NCBI RefSeq assembly: GCF_900496995.4
Contig: NC_044005.1
Location: 34,261,363 to 34,325,362, forward strand
DNA from: Aquila chrysaetos chrysaetos
Taxonomy: Eukaryota > Chordata > Aves > Accipitriformes > Accipitridae
DNA length: 64,000 nucleotides
Direction of reading: 5' to 3'
Shown: in pieces, positions 13,301 through 24,252 of the stretch
Position numbering within the stretch: the stretch's first letter is position 1
Layout of the letters: every line of letters begins with the position of its first letter
Translations under genes and position numbers: made by a program
The notes under the pieces: generated by a model
What the model saw: the letters and a program-made list of their open reading frames with translations, nothing else
The model's database searches: none
Told to the model about the DNA's origin: nothing

Positions 13301-16300
13301 TAATGCAAGAACCACAGTTACCTGAGACAGGTATTGATTTTAGCACAGAAATGAATTTCTGAATGAGCTGTGAAAGAAATCTTCTCTCCCGATATGCTCT
13401 AAAATCAGACATATGACAAAAGCATTAATTTAATTCCTTAAAGGCAGACTGTAAGTACATCGTATCTTTTACTAATACGAAGTTAGCTGCTTTAAAATTT
13501 ATATAATGGTAGCAGGTTGCTTTGAAACATACCTAAACTATTTAGATGATAACTTTTGTCTCTGCACTTAGGCAGACAGATTAGCAGAATCTACATTTTT
13601 AGGCACAGAACTGATTAACAACTCATGCTTCTACTGAGTCAAAGAGGAGAAGTATGTCACCACCTACACCTTACCACATTGCAACACAAAAGTATTGGAA
13701 CATTTAACTTTGGTGAGATAGACACAAATTTATTCAAATACTTGCCTAAGCTATTTGCTTAAGAGCTAAATATTTGTTAAAGGTCATGAAAAAAATACGA
13801 GTAACTACATGAATATTCTCTTATGGCTTTCACCCTACAGCTCTAAGATTTGGTATCACAAATTCACTGATCAAATAAAATATTAAGTTCTGTAACAGTA
13901 TTTTGTATAAAGAATGCTGGAAAACAAAATAGTTTCCAGGAGACCACATATGATCAATCCTTATTTGCCATCTTCACAGCTTTTTTTTAAAAAAAACACA
14001 TTTTTTTATTGAAACAATTTATTTTAGCTGAAATACGATGAATGCATTAAGGGCTTTGGATATAACAGGAAAAAGTTTCTGTAAACACACCGCATTCTTG
14101 TCTCCTCATCCATTTTCTCATCATTTTTCTTAATTAGATTCCAGAATTTTCTTAGTTTTGGTGTCTTTTTCAGCTCTTGTTCCAGTCGTTTCTGAAATGT
14201 TAAAATGTTATTCAGTTACCAAGAATCCTTTCTTCCATGAGAGATAAAAATACAATCCAGTCTTCTTATTAAAAAAGAAAAGATATATAGAAAACTGAAA
14301 TAAATAGCTGTCTCAGACTAATCTCAATAAGTATCACTGTAAAACGAGAATGTAATACTGCTAGAGAGAGTCTAGACACGGCTGAATCATAGAATCATTT
14401 AGGTTGGAAAAGACCTTTAAGATCATCGAGTTCAACCATCAACCATGACCACTAAACCATGTCCTGAAGTGCCTTGTCTACGTGCTTTTTGAATACCTCC
14501 AGGGATGGTGACTCAACCACTTCCCTGGACAGCCTGTTCCAATACCTGACAACACTTTCAGTACAGAAATTTTTCCTAATATCCAATCTAAACCTCCCCT
14601 GCCACAACTTGAGGCCATTTCCTCTCATCCTAATGCCAACTCCATTCCCTAGTCCCTGTGATCTCATGGTGTTGTCTACAAATTATAGCTTGAAGAAGCT
14701 ATAAGCAACAAAGCTTAATTTTATGAAAAAATATATAATTAATAATTACAATTACAGGGAAATCAGCAACAAACAAGAAAGAGAATTTTACCAAGCACAC
14801 AAAAATCTAATTCCATAGCAACGCAGGCAGCTTTAAATACTAGACTTCCATAACAGTATTCCATAAAAATTCACTTTACAGACTTGGATAATGCTTAGAA
14901 GACTACTTTGCCAGTTTACAGTGTTATGCTTACAGGTTGTAGAGCCATCCACATTGGTAAGGAAATGAGCTGCTGCACCTGACCTCTGATCAAATCCACT
15001 TCCTGTTAGAAAGTTACAGACAGAAAACGTTTTTTTAAAATTCTTATGTTTTCCGACATGCCTGTCTTACAAAATACATCAATGTACGTTACCATCTGAG
15101 AAAAATATATATGTTGTTGGATTAGACTTCACAATTTCCTAACAGGAAACCACACAACAGCCCTACCCATTAACACTTGAAACTGTTGACAACTTCCACA
15201 TTTTAGGTTCTTTTCATGGATTCTGTCAGTTCTTAATACTTCAGCAGGGGCCCCACCCGTGTAAGTATTTTTAGCATAGAAGGTGATGAGAACCCATGTT
15301 CCTTCTTCAGTCATTTCTTGTTCTTGAACTGAGCTTTCTTACTGTGCTTTCTCTATTCTTTCTCTCCTGAAGCCTTTCATTTATCAAGTTTCTCCCACTT
15401 CATCTACACTCTTCCCACTACCTGAAATAACTGATTTTCTCTATAATTCATGTAACTTCAACTGTTGTTTCCAACGTTCTCTCTCCAATTCTGCCTGTGA
15501 TCTGGATCCACAAAGTCTTCTTTCTTAAACTACTGAAAAACTTCCATTAACATCTTAAATATGTCTTCATAGACAAATACTCCATTCTCAGCATTCTGAA
15601 ACTTCACATGTCAGGGCTCCTTACTTAAAACACTACTGTGACTATCCTGTTCTGCATTTCGCAAAGAAGGGCAGCTTCTAATAGCAGTATGCTTTTACAA
15701 GTACTTTTTAACTCGCTTCCATATCATGTTATATGAGAAACATGCTCTGCAAACAGGATTCCATACAGTCACTATCAAACCCTCCTTTAAAATGAAGATC
15801 CATTGTACCTTGGCCACTACAGAAAAGTACTACCTCAATAAACTATACCTGTTAAGGTTCAGGATGATTACTGCCTCCCATAATCATTCCTAATTCCAAA
15901 ATCAAATAATACACTTTCTAAATTGTTTTGTCTGCGAAACATGATTTTGTTCTTTATTTGGGCAGACCCTGATTTTGACTGATATATCCTGTGTGCAATG
16001 TAAGTAAAGAAAAAGCCCAGTAGCAAGAGAGGTAATAAAGTACTGTTTCATATAACAGATAACTGTAAATTATTCTCCACACTTGCTACTTAGGATCTAT
16101 AACTGTGTTTTTACTATAGATTGAGAACACAACTTGGTCCAATGCTTTCTTAAAACTAACTTGGGAGAAGTGCAGATAGAAATATTATCTAAACCTGGTT
16201 TCAAAAGTGAAAAAAATTACTGTCTTTCTCAATAGTTAATGGAAATAATTTTGTGCAATTTCACAGCCAAACTACAAAGAGTACAGTAGTAAGTAACCTG

Positions 16301-19300
16301 CTTTTAAGTGTAAAGCACCTTTTCAAATATAAATACCTATTTTTTTAAGCACCATTTTAAATATAAGTCTGAATACATGCCTTTAAATTGCACTAAGTGC
16401 CAATCCTCCAATTTCAAGTCTCTTCTACAACCTTGTGTCAGAGAAAAGCAAATGTGATGAGAGAGATAAAGCAAGAGTCAAAAAGAGGGGTAAAAGCCCT
16501 CCAGTACGGTCTTCTTCCTTAAATGGGAGTTTTGCTTCATCTGTCTCATAAGAAGAAATCGCTCAAACTAAACTGCTATTAACACAGAACAGCATAAACA
16601 CACTGGAAGTATTACAGTTACTTTTAACATACCAAACTATTGAAGCAGTGATCAAGGAAAAGCAGCAGGACTGTCTGTTCATGCAGAGAGTATTCACTGT
16701 CATTTTCAACCAGCGATGCTTCCAGTATGCATTTGAAAAAGAAGGGAAAGTGTTCTGGCTTTTTTTTGAATGTCTAGGAATAGAAGAGGAAGTTGATTTT
16801 GAGTCAGGTTGATACAAATCATTTCAATCTTCATTCATGTAACATAGCTTAAGTTCTCTAAATCCATTTAAATCTATAAAAGGGAGGATTAGTTTTTCTC
16901 TTTTTCATTTATTCTGACCAGGCAGCATAAGCAAAACAGACTAATGATATCCCCCTGACCAAGGATCCTCACACTATGGGCATGCTCGTCATGGGACTAC
17001 TGCCTTCTGCGTAGTCTAACAGAGATGATGCATAGGACAAACTGAACAAGGAGCACAAATGGAGTGGATTGTGTTGTGGGAATGTTCAACCGGTGATTGC
17101 ATAGAATTACTGTAAAATGACACAGGTTAGAAGAGAATTGGTAGATTTGGGCCAAAACTATGGCAGCTGTTTAGTGATCTGCAAGAAGTGAGCAGGTAAA
17201 AACCACCAGAGATTAATTACAGTTGTGGAACTCTCACTCAGCTACCTCAGCAGGAAAAAGATAAACCAAATAATCATCAAGATAAAACCATTTCTTTACA
17301 AGGGCAGCCATGTACCAAATCACAAATTTAACTAAGCTGCCTGGAAAGTAACATGCACTTGTCATTTTGCATCTAGTACGTATGCCAGAACAACAACAAA
17401 AAAAGACGCAGACATCATATGAGCAAGTTATTAATCCTTTGTGCTTTGCCAGCACTGAAGTAATGGCACTACTATCGGAGTAAGTGTGTTTCCGAAATAA
17501 AGCTTGCATAGAATTTCTTACTAGGCTGATGTTGTTGAGATGGCCTGTGAGAACTGGACTGTTTGCAGAAACACTAAATCATTTCTAAACCTATTACTAC
17601 AAAAACCAGTACACACAAAAGCAGAATAAGAGATTATCTTAGTATAAAATTCCATGCAAGAAAGCTACAAAACCATATTCACAGGTTTTAAGCAAGACAC
17701 TATTGGATAATATGTTAGACTTCCAGTGGTGCCTTCTTATATCCACAGATATAGAAATCCTTTTTCCTTTCAATATCAGAGCAAGAACTTCTCTGCAAAT
17801 GCCTGACTTTTGTCAAGTGCCAAAAACGCAAATGCTGCTGATGATGTAAAGGCATCACACAGCAGAACAAAGGACTCACGCACCAAAGCAATCAGGTGAT
17901 TTTTCATCTGTCCATTGCTTTCTCCAAAAAGAACACACACTTTAAAACATCATGAGACATTCCAGCTGAGGTAACATTTACTTTTAACACTACAAGCTTT
18001 GCCACCTTCTGTCAGTATAAGTGATCACACTGCAAAAGCTGCAACTTGCGCATCAAAGTCATTTCTAGTTGTAATTGAAATTGGTTACCTCCCACGCAGG
18101 GACATTCTCTCTGAACTTCTCATTCACCATACAGCAGATTGACATTAAATATGCCTTACTGGACACCTCTGGAGAATAATTCATCCACAGGTAATTTTCA
18201 AGGTACTGGCTGTGAAGAGACAAAGAATATTTCATTAGTTGCTGCCACCCACGCAACCTGTCACTCATTTAAAAGAGCAGTTATCCACAGGGGTTTTTTC
18301 CTCCTTCTCCTTAAAGCCATCTTTATAGTTTGTGAGTAGTTCCTGATGTTACCTGTCATCTAGGTCACTGCAGCAAAACTTGTTAGACTTGGTAACTGCT
18401 ACAAGAGACAGATGAGTTTCTTATCAGGAAGACACATTCACCAGAGGGTTTTCAAGTGTAACAAGTAGCCACAGCTCAACACAAAGACATAACATGAATT
18501 CATGTTGATTTTCCAAAAGAAGAACAAAAAAAGAAAAAACTTCACTTGTCTAAAGAATGTCACATGCAGCATTTCCTAGCATAAGATGCAAAAGACAACT
18601 ACCGTAAAACAGTATTTGTATTATTAAATAACCTTTCTTGTAAAAAATTATGAATCATCTAGAGAGATTTTATGCTTCTAATCATATAAAGGCAATAAAA
18701 TTTTTTTAATAAATTTATTTTTAATAAATTAAAAATTTCTTCTTCATTAATATGGCACAATTCCCATAAGAGAGACTCTTAAAATTGGACAAACAACTGT
18801 CTCCCTCCTTTAACTTCCTCTTGAAGCTATGCAGGAATTACTCCCGAGCAGGCAATCCCTAAATCCATCATTCTCAGTGCACTTGCACTTTGTGCTACTT
18901 TAACAACTGCCACCAGAAAGTGGAAAGTCTTGTTTCTTCCTAAACAAGCTGCTCATCCATTCCTTCATCTCAAGGCCTGCTCTAACATTCATTTGGCCCC
19001 TCATGAGCCAACTCAGTTTTACCTATTTACTTTTTTGAACAGCTTACTTTTCTGATGTATTACAGTAAGCTACTTCAATAGTTTCAGATAAGACAAGTAC
19101 CAGAGACAGTGGTGAAAAAACACAGTGAGAACTTGTATGTAACCAAGAGCAAAAGGCTCAGTAATGGTCAGACAGGGATTTACACTTTCTGGAAGCTCAG
19201 CCAGAATGCATAGCTTCAGATGGAGCTGAGACAATGTCATAGACATATACAAGATGAAATACATACTGCTTCCCAAGAGCTTGGATCTACCAACGGGAGG

Positions 19301-22300
19301 GGGAAACCCCCTCAAAACTCCACTGAACTCCATACGTCATTTCACCCAGGAATTCCAATAAACTTCAATATGTTTTAGTAAATACTATTATGCCCCCAAG
19401 TGACAATAAACATATGTGAGCAAGAATGACAGACAGGAAAATCTCATGTGTGTGAAGACAGGAGAGCTTGACGGACAGGTTGAGGGAGTGGGGGCAAGAA
19501 GAGAAAATTACTTACAGGACATATGGCAGTAGATGGGGCTATAGACCAGAAAGTATTAAGTTACATTACAGGTTGGTAACATTAAGAATGTTCACAGAAA
19601 GAATAAAAACCTGTAACTCCATGGTTGCTGGCATACGAATTCCAGAAGTCATGCTACCAGCATGCCGTCTGTTAGCATCAAACCCCAAACCATAGCTTAT
19701 ATTTTCTCTTCCACCTTTTCTAATAAAGAAGCAGGGAACAGAGGGAAGTTTGTCCTACTTTTCCTAGTTAGTGGTACTACTTATGTATTTCAGCCTTCTG
19801 AAATGAAGAATCTCTCTCAACCAAAAACCATCTCATTCTGCCTGCTCATAAGATTTCAGAGATAAACAGAACACTAAATATTGTGCTTTTAAATATGTAA
19901 ATATTGCAAATATTTATTTTACATAATTTTAGACATGATTCATGAATTCTTCCAGGAAAGTCTGAAGTAGCTGTAACAATCTTCTGGACAGATTTCCATT
20001 TCTTTTCAAGTGAAGAAAATGTTAGTGATGCTGCTGCAGCACAATTCATTTTTAACCTCACAGTAAGAGACTTAATCCAAAAACTTCCTCTGACTTTGGT
20101 GAGTTCTGATTTAAGGCTTAATAACACATTCCAAATTACAGACTCAAGTTTTTCACCTATTTCATTCATACGCTCTTCTTTGGTGCTTCACTTACACTAG
20201 AAATTCAGAATCATAAACCAAGATACTCTGATATGTTACTTATGCTTATGAAATTACTTCCTCCTTAAATTAAGCTCTCCTCACTTAATTTTCCTAGGTA
20301 CACAATTCAAAGCTTTAGTAAGTAGGAACAAATGAGTACACTGCCTTCAAACTGACTTACTGTCTTGCACTTGCTTCTCATCTTTATGGGTTCCTATGAA
20401 AAAAAAATCTAAAATTTCACTCCAATTAGCTTACCTGAATTCAAGAAGCATTATCTTTCTAATAGCAAACCTAAAAAGGAAGAAATAATCAATTAACACA
20501 GGAAAGAAAGCCTCCCATACACATCTTAGCTGCGTGGAAAATGGCTGTATTTTCCCTTATTTTGTTATATAACAAAACCTGTAGAAACATCTAGAAATTA
20601 CTTCTGCCTTCTCATTTCCATGCCAGAGCAACCACTTGAATGCAGAAGCAACTGCTCTAACACTGTGGAAGCTAAAGTTCATGCAGGTTCATTAAACAAT
20701 CAAATTCACATTAAAAAAAAAAAAAAAAAAAATCCATCTAGACCTTTTAAATATAAAGACACTGCTTCCAATAGCCTTGAAGACAAAAATTGCTAGAAGC
20801 CGAGAGTGTCTTCTGGAAAACTACAACTATGTATTTAATCAGTTCATAATGGTATCTCTTCTTCGTGACCGGAAATGGAAGTTTACTCTGATCCTGTATG
20901 GCAATTCTTAGATTACTTTCATAAAGGAATCATAAAGGGAATTCTCTCCAGAGCTCAAACTTCTCCTGAAAAACTCCAAACAGCTAAGGTTACAACTCTT
21001 TTCTGTACACACAGCTGTAGAATGCAGTTTATCTTGAATTCTTTGTCTCCCCCATCTAACATTACGATTCACTGAAATAAGACTTGCCCTTTATGAACCT
21101 GGTAACAATAATTAGGGAAAAGAGCAAAAAGCTAGTGACAGCACACTCCTCAACTGATTTTTTTTTTTTTCTTTACATACCTTAGTGACAAAAGCAGAGA
21201 CCAGGCTTCTATAACCATCACAACAAAAACAACATAAAACACAACAGAATGCCAGATCAAGGAGCCAAACAATATTATGTCCAACCATCACATTTAAGGA
21301 TTATGAGCTCATGAACTTTCTTTTTGCCACATTCAGACTTTGAAAAGGCACAATGATTAAATGACTCAAATGCTCTCCAGTCATTTTCATCTGCTTTAAA
21401 CATGTAAATGCATTTTAAAATATTCTATGAAACATTAGAAACCACTTCAATACAGATAATGCTGGAATGCTTGTCTGTAAGTGAAAGTGACTAGTGTACT
21501 TACTTTGACCTGACAATTTCTTTTATATATACATCTTCAATAACCTATGGGAAAGAATAATTTCCAAAAAATGGTTTAAGAATTTTATACACCTCAAAGT
21601 GATCAAAAATGCATTAAGACATCTTATGCAAAGCTACTCTTAGTTACTCTCTGCTTACTGCCATTTGATTAAAAATGTAGTAACAATTATGCCTCAGCTC
21701 TGAACAGTCCAAAAGCTTCATAGACACACATTCTCACAATGAAAGTGAATCAACTTAGGGGAAAGCACATGATGATAGAGAATTGATAGGACCTTAATTC
21801 AAGTTATTTTGAAGAATAACCTACAACTCACCAAGATTTTTCGTATAAAAGTCAAACAGATATGCGAACTTTTTTATTGTTAATCTTTGGCTCATTGTTG
21901 AATTTAAAGAACAGTCTTCAAGAGGCAAGTCTGCATCAACTCAATCATCTGTTGTCACTGTTTCTTTTAACTGACAGTTAACCAAATCCAGACACTTTTA
22001 CCTCGTTTTTCCAACAGGAATTAAAAGAATCTGCACTATCTGTTGCAGTAGGCACACTTTGACATCACGTGACACAGAGATACAATTCAGCTGCTTACAT
22101 ACATCCTAGTTCTAACAATCACAGACAAATACTAACACAAATACTACAAAGAAAGTGAGTAAACTGAGGCTGGAAAGGGAGATTTAGCCAAATACCCACA
22201 AGGGAAAGAGACCTAACATGTAAGAACCCCGCGCTACAGAAAATCAACACAAAATCAAACACATCATGACGAATTTTAAACATTCAAAATACACATATCC

Positions 22301-23762
22301 ACCAGAACAGCACTAAAGTTGTCTGATCAAAACTCTCTGAAAAGGCTTTTAGAAAGAAGTACAGAGTTCAGTAATACCTGCATCCTTCATCTTTCTTGGA
22401 TTTTTAAGAGTAGCCTCTCCTCAAATGTCTTTTAACCTCAAAGGAGATGCTCAAAAATCTTTTATTCTCATAAGTTCTTGGCCAAAATAAAGTGAACAAA
22501 TAGCATACAAAAGAACTGCACTGCTACAGCACACCTTCACAGCAGTGCCTACATTTATAAACTACAAATACATAACAAATTATAGTGTGTTAAGCAACTG
22601 TTGATCTTCCAAGCAGTCTCCTATACTCTTATATAAAATAAGCACTACTGGAAGTGGGCACATCAGAAAAAGGTTGATCCTCATTCTTTTACACCCCAAC
22701 ACAATTCCCGTAGAGTATTTACCTTTGACTCAAAAGACAATTTTTTCTTCACATGTGGAGCCCAGTATTTGTTTGCTAACTGTATGGGAGAAAAAATAAA
22801 AAAAAAAAAAAAAAAAAAAAAAAGTTAAATGTATACCTTTTCAGTTATAGTGATACAATAACTCTGTAACACATCCCATCCCCAAACTTTATTTCACTAG
22901 TATCGTGCTTAATTTCAGCTTACGGTGACTACAGGTAACAAAATTATGTCTTCCAACAGCGATGCTTTTCAACCATTTAAGGTTTAATGCCTAAACCTTT
23001 TCCAACAGAGGTGCGATTCTCTGTAAAAATTTCAGCTCCAGAGACTGCTATATAATAATCAATTTTTTTTCTTAAGTTACTTCTAGCAAATCCCTCAAAA
23101 ATACACCGTGACCTTTCAGGGACTGCAAACCCCAGATTGCAAATGACTATGCTCCCGTTAAGGTATTTCGCAAGGAACTAGAGACTACATATAAAAGTTC
23201 TAACGTTTTAAGGCTATTTGCTGTAGCCATCACTTCACCAAATGTCCTGAGCTGTGGTGGCAAGAGCTTCCCAACCAACTTTATTCAACCTCCTTTATGC
23301 TGTAGAAGAGGAAGGAAAGCAGCGCTTCAGCACAAAAACCCGAACGCTTGTATAAAAGCCCTTAAAACGTTCAGCTGCAAGAAACTGCCGGCAACTCTTC
23401 ACCTATTATAACAAGGCTGATTTATTTCGTGGTGCTGCTCTTGTGCACCTCCCCGGTCTGGAAACGCTGGGGACACACGCCCTTCCGTACGTGACCCGGG
23501 CGTTAAACCTCTCTTCCCTTACCACAAAACAAGACCCGCTCCCTAGCGCCCACGCCCTGCAAAGTCTCCCTAAACGCCGAGGCGCCGTCGCTGCCGGAAC
23601 GGCCTTGCCCGCACCGGGCTCCGGCGGCGGCAGAGGCGGCCCGCAGACCCCCGCGGGCCGCTCCCCCGCCGGCCCTACCTGGGTCACGTACTCCGCGTTG
23701 ATCTGCGACACGGTGGGCGCCACGATCTTCTTCGGCGGGGCCGAGGACGCCGGCGCCGCCAT
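1176..23762 (-). CDS. AQR: AQR, RNA helicase Aquarius (IBP160), N-terminal 557 codons in 17 exons
   Basis: Known role: AQR is an SF1 (Upf1-like) RNA helicase of the spliceosomal intron-binding complex with XAB2/SYF1, ISY1, PPIE and ZNF830. It acts in the nucleus, contacts introns upstream of the branch point and is linked to intron-encoded snoRNP assembly. Seen here: 17 minus-strand exons translate colinearly with vertebrate AQR from the start Met to the DEWEG motif. CDS segments: 23679-23762, 22723-22779, 21504-21544, 20435-20470, 18089-18209, 16633-16773, 14934-15002, 14091-14191, 13322-13398, 11413-11477, 9370-9486, 8293-8406, 7375-7478, 6459-6561, 5268-5388, 2128-2269, 1176-1354. They sum to 1672 nt with consistent phases and no stop. 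This half is the armadillo-like N-terminal region and the start of the following domain. The RecA helicase motifs are off the left edge, so the gene is partial because of the window, not truncated. The start is the ATG at 23762. Confidence 0.97.
2128..2269 (-). CDS. AQR: AQR exon 16 (residues 451-498)
   Basis: Encodes [20 protein letters not shown], then [20 protein letters not shown] and VSRMKP, apparently identical to human. Acceptor CCCTTAG, donor GTAATA. Length 142 nt, phase 1 to 2. Confidence 0.98.
3764..3775 (+). repeat. C12 homopolymer
   Basis: Run of twelve C in AQR intron 15, preceded by a T/C-rich stretch. On the transcript strand it is G12. Confidence 0.9.
4035..4160 (+). repeat. 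GT-rich low-complexity tract with G-quadruplex potential
   Basis: About 125 bp made almost only of G and T on the plus strand, with G tracts at 4088-4090, 4095-4097, 4099-4102 and 4111-4116 (loops 4, 1 and 8). It lies in AQR intron 15 on the template strand. The transcript is C/A-rich here. Confidence 0.8.
5268..5388 (-). CDS. AQR: AQR exon 15 (residues 411-451)
   Basis: Encodes [20 protein letters not shown], then [20 protein letters not shown] and one base of Gly, essentially the human sequence. Acceptor CTTTAG, donor GTATGA. Length 121 nt, phase 0 to 1. Confidence 0.98.
6459..6561 (-). CDS. AQR: AQR exon 14 (residues 376-410), divergent
   Basis: Encodes [20 protein letters not shown], then [14 protein letters not shown]. 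It matches human [11 protein letters not shown] and KEFLLELL, but the centre [12 protein letters not shown] is changed and unusually GC-rich. Acceptor TGTGCAG, donor GTAAAA. Length 103 nt, phase 2 to 0. Confidence 0.94.
7375..7478 (-). CDS. AQR: AQR exon 13 (residues 342-376)
   Basis: Encodes [20 protein letters not shown], then [14 protein letters not shown]. Acceptor TTGTAG, donor GTAAGT. Length 104 nt, phase 0 to 2. Confidence 0.97.
8293..8406 (-). CDS. AQR: AQR exon 12 (residues 304-341)
   Basis: Encodes [20 protein letters not shown], then [18 protein letters not shown], apparently identical to human. Acceptor TCTCAG, donor GTAGGC. Length 114 nt, phase 0 to 0. Confidence 0.98.
9370..9486 (-). 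CDS. AQR: AQR exon 11 (residues 265-303)
   Basis: Encodes [20 protein letters not shown], then [19 protein letters not shown]. Acceptor CCACAG, donor GTGAGA. Length 117 nt, phase 0 to 0. [10 protein letters not shown] differs from human SNLVRREEDG (from memory), so this stretch is less constrained. Confidence 0.96.
11413..11477 (-). CDS. AQR: AQR exon 10 (residues 243-264)
   Basis: Encodes [20 protein letters not shown] and E, after a split Gly codon. Acceptor ATCTAG, donor GTAAGT. Length 65 nt, phase 1 to 0. A solo LTR inserted only about 135 bp upstream (transcript sense) of its acceptor. Confidence 0.95.
11612..12194 (-). mobile_element. Solo LTR of an avian endogenous retrovirus (copy 1), minus-oriented
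   Basis: 583 bp closely matching the copy at 44829-45409. The LTR sense strand is minus, beginning TGTCCTGGTTTCAGCTGG and ending in the inverted terminus. The plus-strand first base is mutated (CG in place of TG). Target duplication: CTAGC at 11607-11611 and again at 12195-12199, exact. No internal retroviral sequence is present, so it arose by LTR-LTR recombination. It contains a C15 run (11666-11680) and an AAT/ATG-rich stretch. A 5-bp duplication would fit ERVL-type integration, but the class is inferred. Confidence 0.92.
13322..13398 (-). CDS. AQR: AQR exon 9 (residues 217-243)
   Basis: Encodes [20 protein letters not shown], then SIPVS. Acceptor ATTTTAG, donor GTAACT. Length 77 nt, phase 2 to 1. 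Confidence 0.96.
14091..14191 (-). CDS. AQR: AQR exon 8 (residues 184-217)
   Basis: Encodes [20 protein letters not shown], then [13 protein letters not shown] and two bases of Arg. It matches human [23 protein letters not shown]. Acceptor ATTTCAG, donor GTGTGT. Length 101 nt, phase 0 to 2. Confidence 0.96.
14384..14645 (-). mobile_element. CR1 LINE 3' fragment, minus-oriented
   Basis: The 3' end sits at the low coordinate and carries the CR1-type tail (ATTCTATGATT on the minus strand). Upstream in element sense is the C-terminal end of CR1 ORF2, with the motifs [15 protein letters not shown] and [20 protein letters not shown]. It is 5'-truncated, as most avian CR1 copies are. It lies in AQR intron 7, sense with AQR. 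Confidence 0.93.
14934..15002 (-). CDS. AQR: AQR exon 7 (residues 161-183)
   Basis: Encodes [20 protein letters not shown] followed by LQP. Acceptor CTAACAG, donor GTAAGC. Length 69 nt, phase 0 to 0. The LQP ending differs from the human LQLA (from memory). Confidence 0.95.
16633..16773 (-). CDS. AQR: AQR exon 6 (residues 114-160)
   Basis: Encodes [17 protein letters not shown], then [20 protein letters not shown] and [10 protein letters not shown]. It matches the human FKKKPDHFPFFFK and [18 protein letters not shown] blocks, with a divergent middle. Acceptor CCTAG, donor GTATGT. Length 141 nt, phase 0 to 0. Confidence 0.96.
18089..18209 (-). CDS. AQR: AQR exon 5 (residues 73-113)
   Basis: Encodes [19 protein letters not shown], then [21 protein letters not shown]. 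This is one of the most conserved AQR N-terminal stretches. Acceptor TTCACAG, donor GTAACC. Length 121 nt, phase 2 to 0. Confidence 0.97.
20435..20470 (-). CDS. AQR: AQR exon 4 (residues 61-73)
   Basis: A 36-nt exon encoding [11 protein letters not shown], with split codons at both ends. Acceptor TTTTTAG, donor GTAAGC, phase 2 to 2. It joins exon 5 to rebuild the conserved [13 protein letters not shown] block. Confidence 0.94.
21504..21544 (-). CDS. AQR: AQR exon 3 (residues 48-61)
   Basis: A 41-nt microexon-sized segment encoding [13 protein letters not shown] plus two bases of a Lys codon. Acceptor CATAG, donor GTAAGT, phase 0 to 2. It is too short to stand out as an ORF and was placed by frame and homology. 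Confidence 0.93.
22723..22779 (-). CDS. AQR: AQR exon 2 (residues 29-47)
   Basis: Translates as [19 protein letters not shown], matching the conserved KYWAPH..KKK block. The acceptor is ATACAG and the donor is AAAG|GTAAAT. Length 57 nt, phase 0 to 0. A run of 26 T (minus strand) begins about 18 nt upstream of the acceptor. Confidence 0.95.
22798..22823 (-). repeat. A26/T26 homopolymer next to the AQR exon 2 acceptor
   Basis: 26 consecutive A on the plus strand, followed on the low-coordinate side by T and six more A. On the transcript strand this is a very long oligo-U tract ending about 18 nt before exon 2, so it forms an expanded polypyrimidine tract. Confidence 0.95.
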
Positions 23763-24215
23763 AGTGACGCCGGCCCAAGGCGCTGCCACGGGCCGGGCCG
23801 CGCCGCTCTCCCGCCGCCGCTCTCAGCCCGGGCCAGGCCCAGCGGCATTAACCTCCGGGTACGGTGCAGCGGAGAGGGGACGGCTTCCGGGGCGAGGAGC
23901 GCTAGAGCGGCCGCGGGCAGAGGAGGGGCGGCGGCCGCGCCACCTGCCGCGCCTTCCCTGCCACTGCCGCCGGCGGGTGCGGAGCGGCGGTGGCGGCCTC
24001 TCGCCGGCGCTCCCGCGGCCCGCCCGGCTGTCCCCAGGCCCGCCGCCGCCGGCGGGGAGGTGGCTCTGGGCCGCGTCGTGGCGGTCGCCGTCAAGGGCCG
24101 CCCCGGGGGCCGGCCTCGGTAGCGGGCGGCCTGCTCGGCCCGGCCGCCCCCAGCAGCGCCAGGCGGCCCTTGCGAGGAGCTCCTCCACGAGCTGTTCAGT
24201 GAGTCCGTGAAAGGC
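23440..24215 (-). promoter_or_regulatory. AQR: CpG-island promoter and 5' UTR of AQR
   Basis: Sharp rise in G+C and CpG covering AQR exon 1, the start of intron 1 and the upstream flank, in otherwise AT-rich DNA. No TATA box is obvious, as expected for a housekeeping gene. Visible candidate sites: CTTCCGG (ETS core on the minus strand) at 23884-23890, TACGTGAC near 23488, TGACGC just upstream of the ATG, and the ATGGCGGC YY1-like core at the ATG. The TSS is not determinable from sequence. The island could also drive a divergent plus-strand transcript, for which there is no direct evidence. Confidence 0.85.
23679..23762 (-). CDS. AQR: AQR exon 1 (residues 1-28)
   Basis: Encodes the conserved start, with the core [18 protein letters not shown], and ends CAG|GTAGGG in phase 0. 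The ATG has A at -3 and G at +4. The frame stays open nine codons upstream to a GTG, but that is not a plausible start. The SSAP stretch after MAAPA is slightly longer than the short human linker (from memory). The ATGGCGGC at the start resembles a YY1 core. Confidence 0.96.
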
Positions 24216-24238
24216 GACAGGCTGTGATAAAAGAAGAG

Positions 24239-24252
24239 CGGGGGGGGGGGGG
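24239..24252 (+). repeat. G homopolymer run at the edge of the AQR CpG island
   Basis: A run of about 13-14 G just upstream of the AQR promoter. It is length-variable in nature and prone to sequencing error. It is also able to contribute to G-quadruplex folding. Confidence 0.85.

Larger units (their letters stand above)
1..23678 (-). other. AQR: AQR introns 1-17 and their content
   Basis: Introns run between the listed exons, from about 0.5 to 3.0 kb; the largest are 2270-5267 and 18210-20434. They are AT-rich. Inside them I can name one solo LTR (11612-12194), one CR1 (14384-14645), a C12 run (3764-3775), a GT-rich tract (4035-4160), A runs at about 20714-20731 and 22798-22823, and short T/A runs. 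I see no nested gene, tRNA or snoRNA with confidence. Chance ORFs such as 9673-10059 (+) and 19846-20169 (-) have no recognisable domain. The stretch 1-1175 is part of intron 17, with nothing else recognised. Confidence 0.85.

Noticed and set aside
19846-20169. 107-codon minus-strand ORF in AQR intron 4
   Set aside because: Lies between exons 4 and 5, which join correctly without it. It has no similarity to AQR or any family I recognise.
23443-24210. 255-codon plus-strand ORF and several minus-strand ORFs over the AQR CpG island
   Set aside because: The stop-poor frames are explained by high G+C. They are Arg/Pro/Gly/Ala-rich with no domain, and the real AQR exon 1 lies on the minus strand within them.
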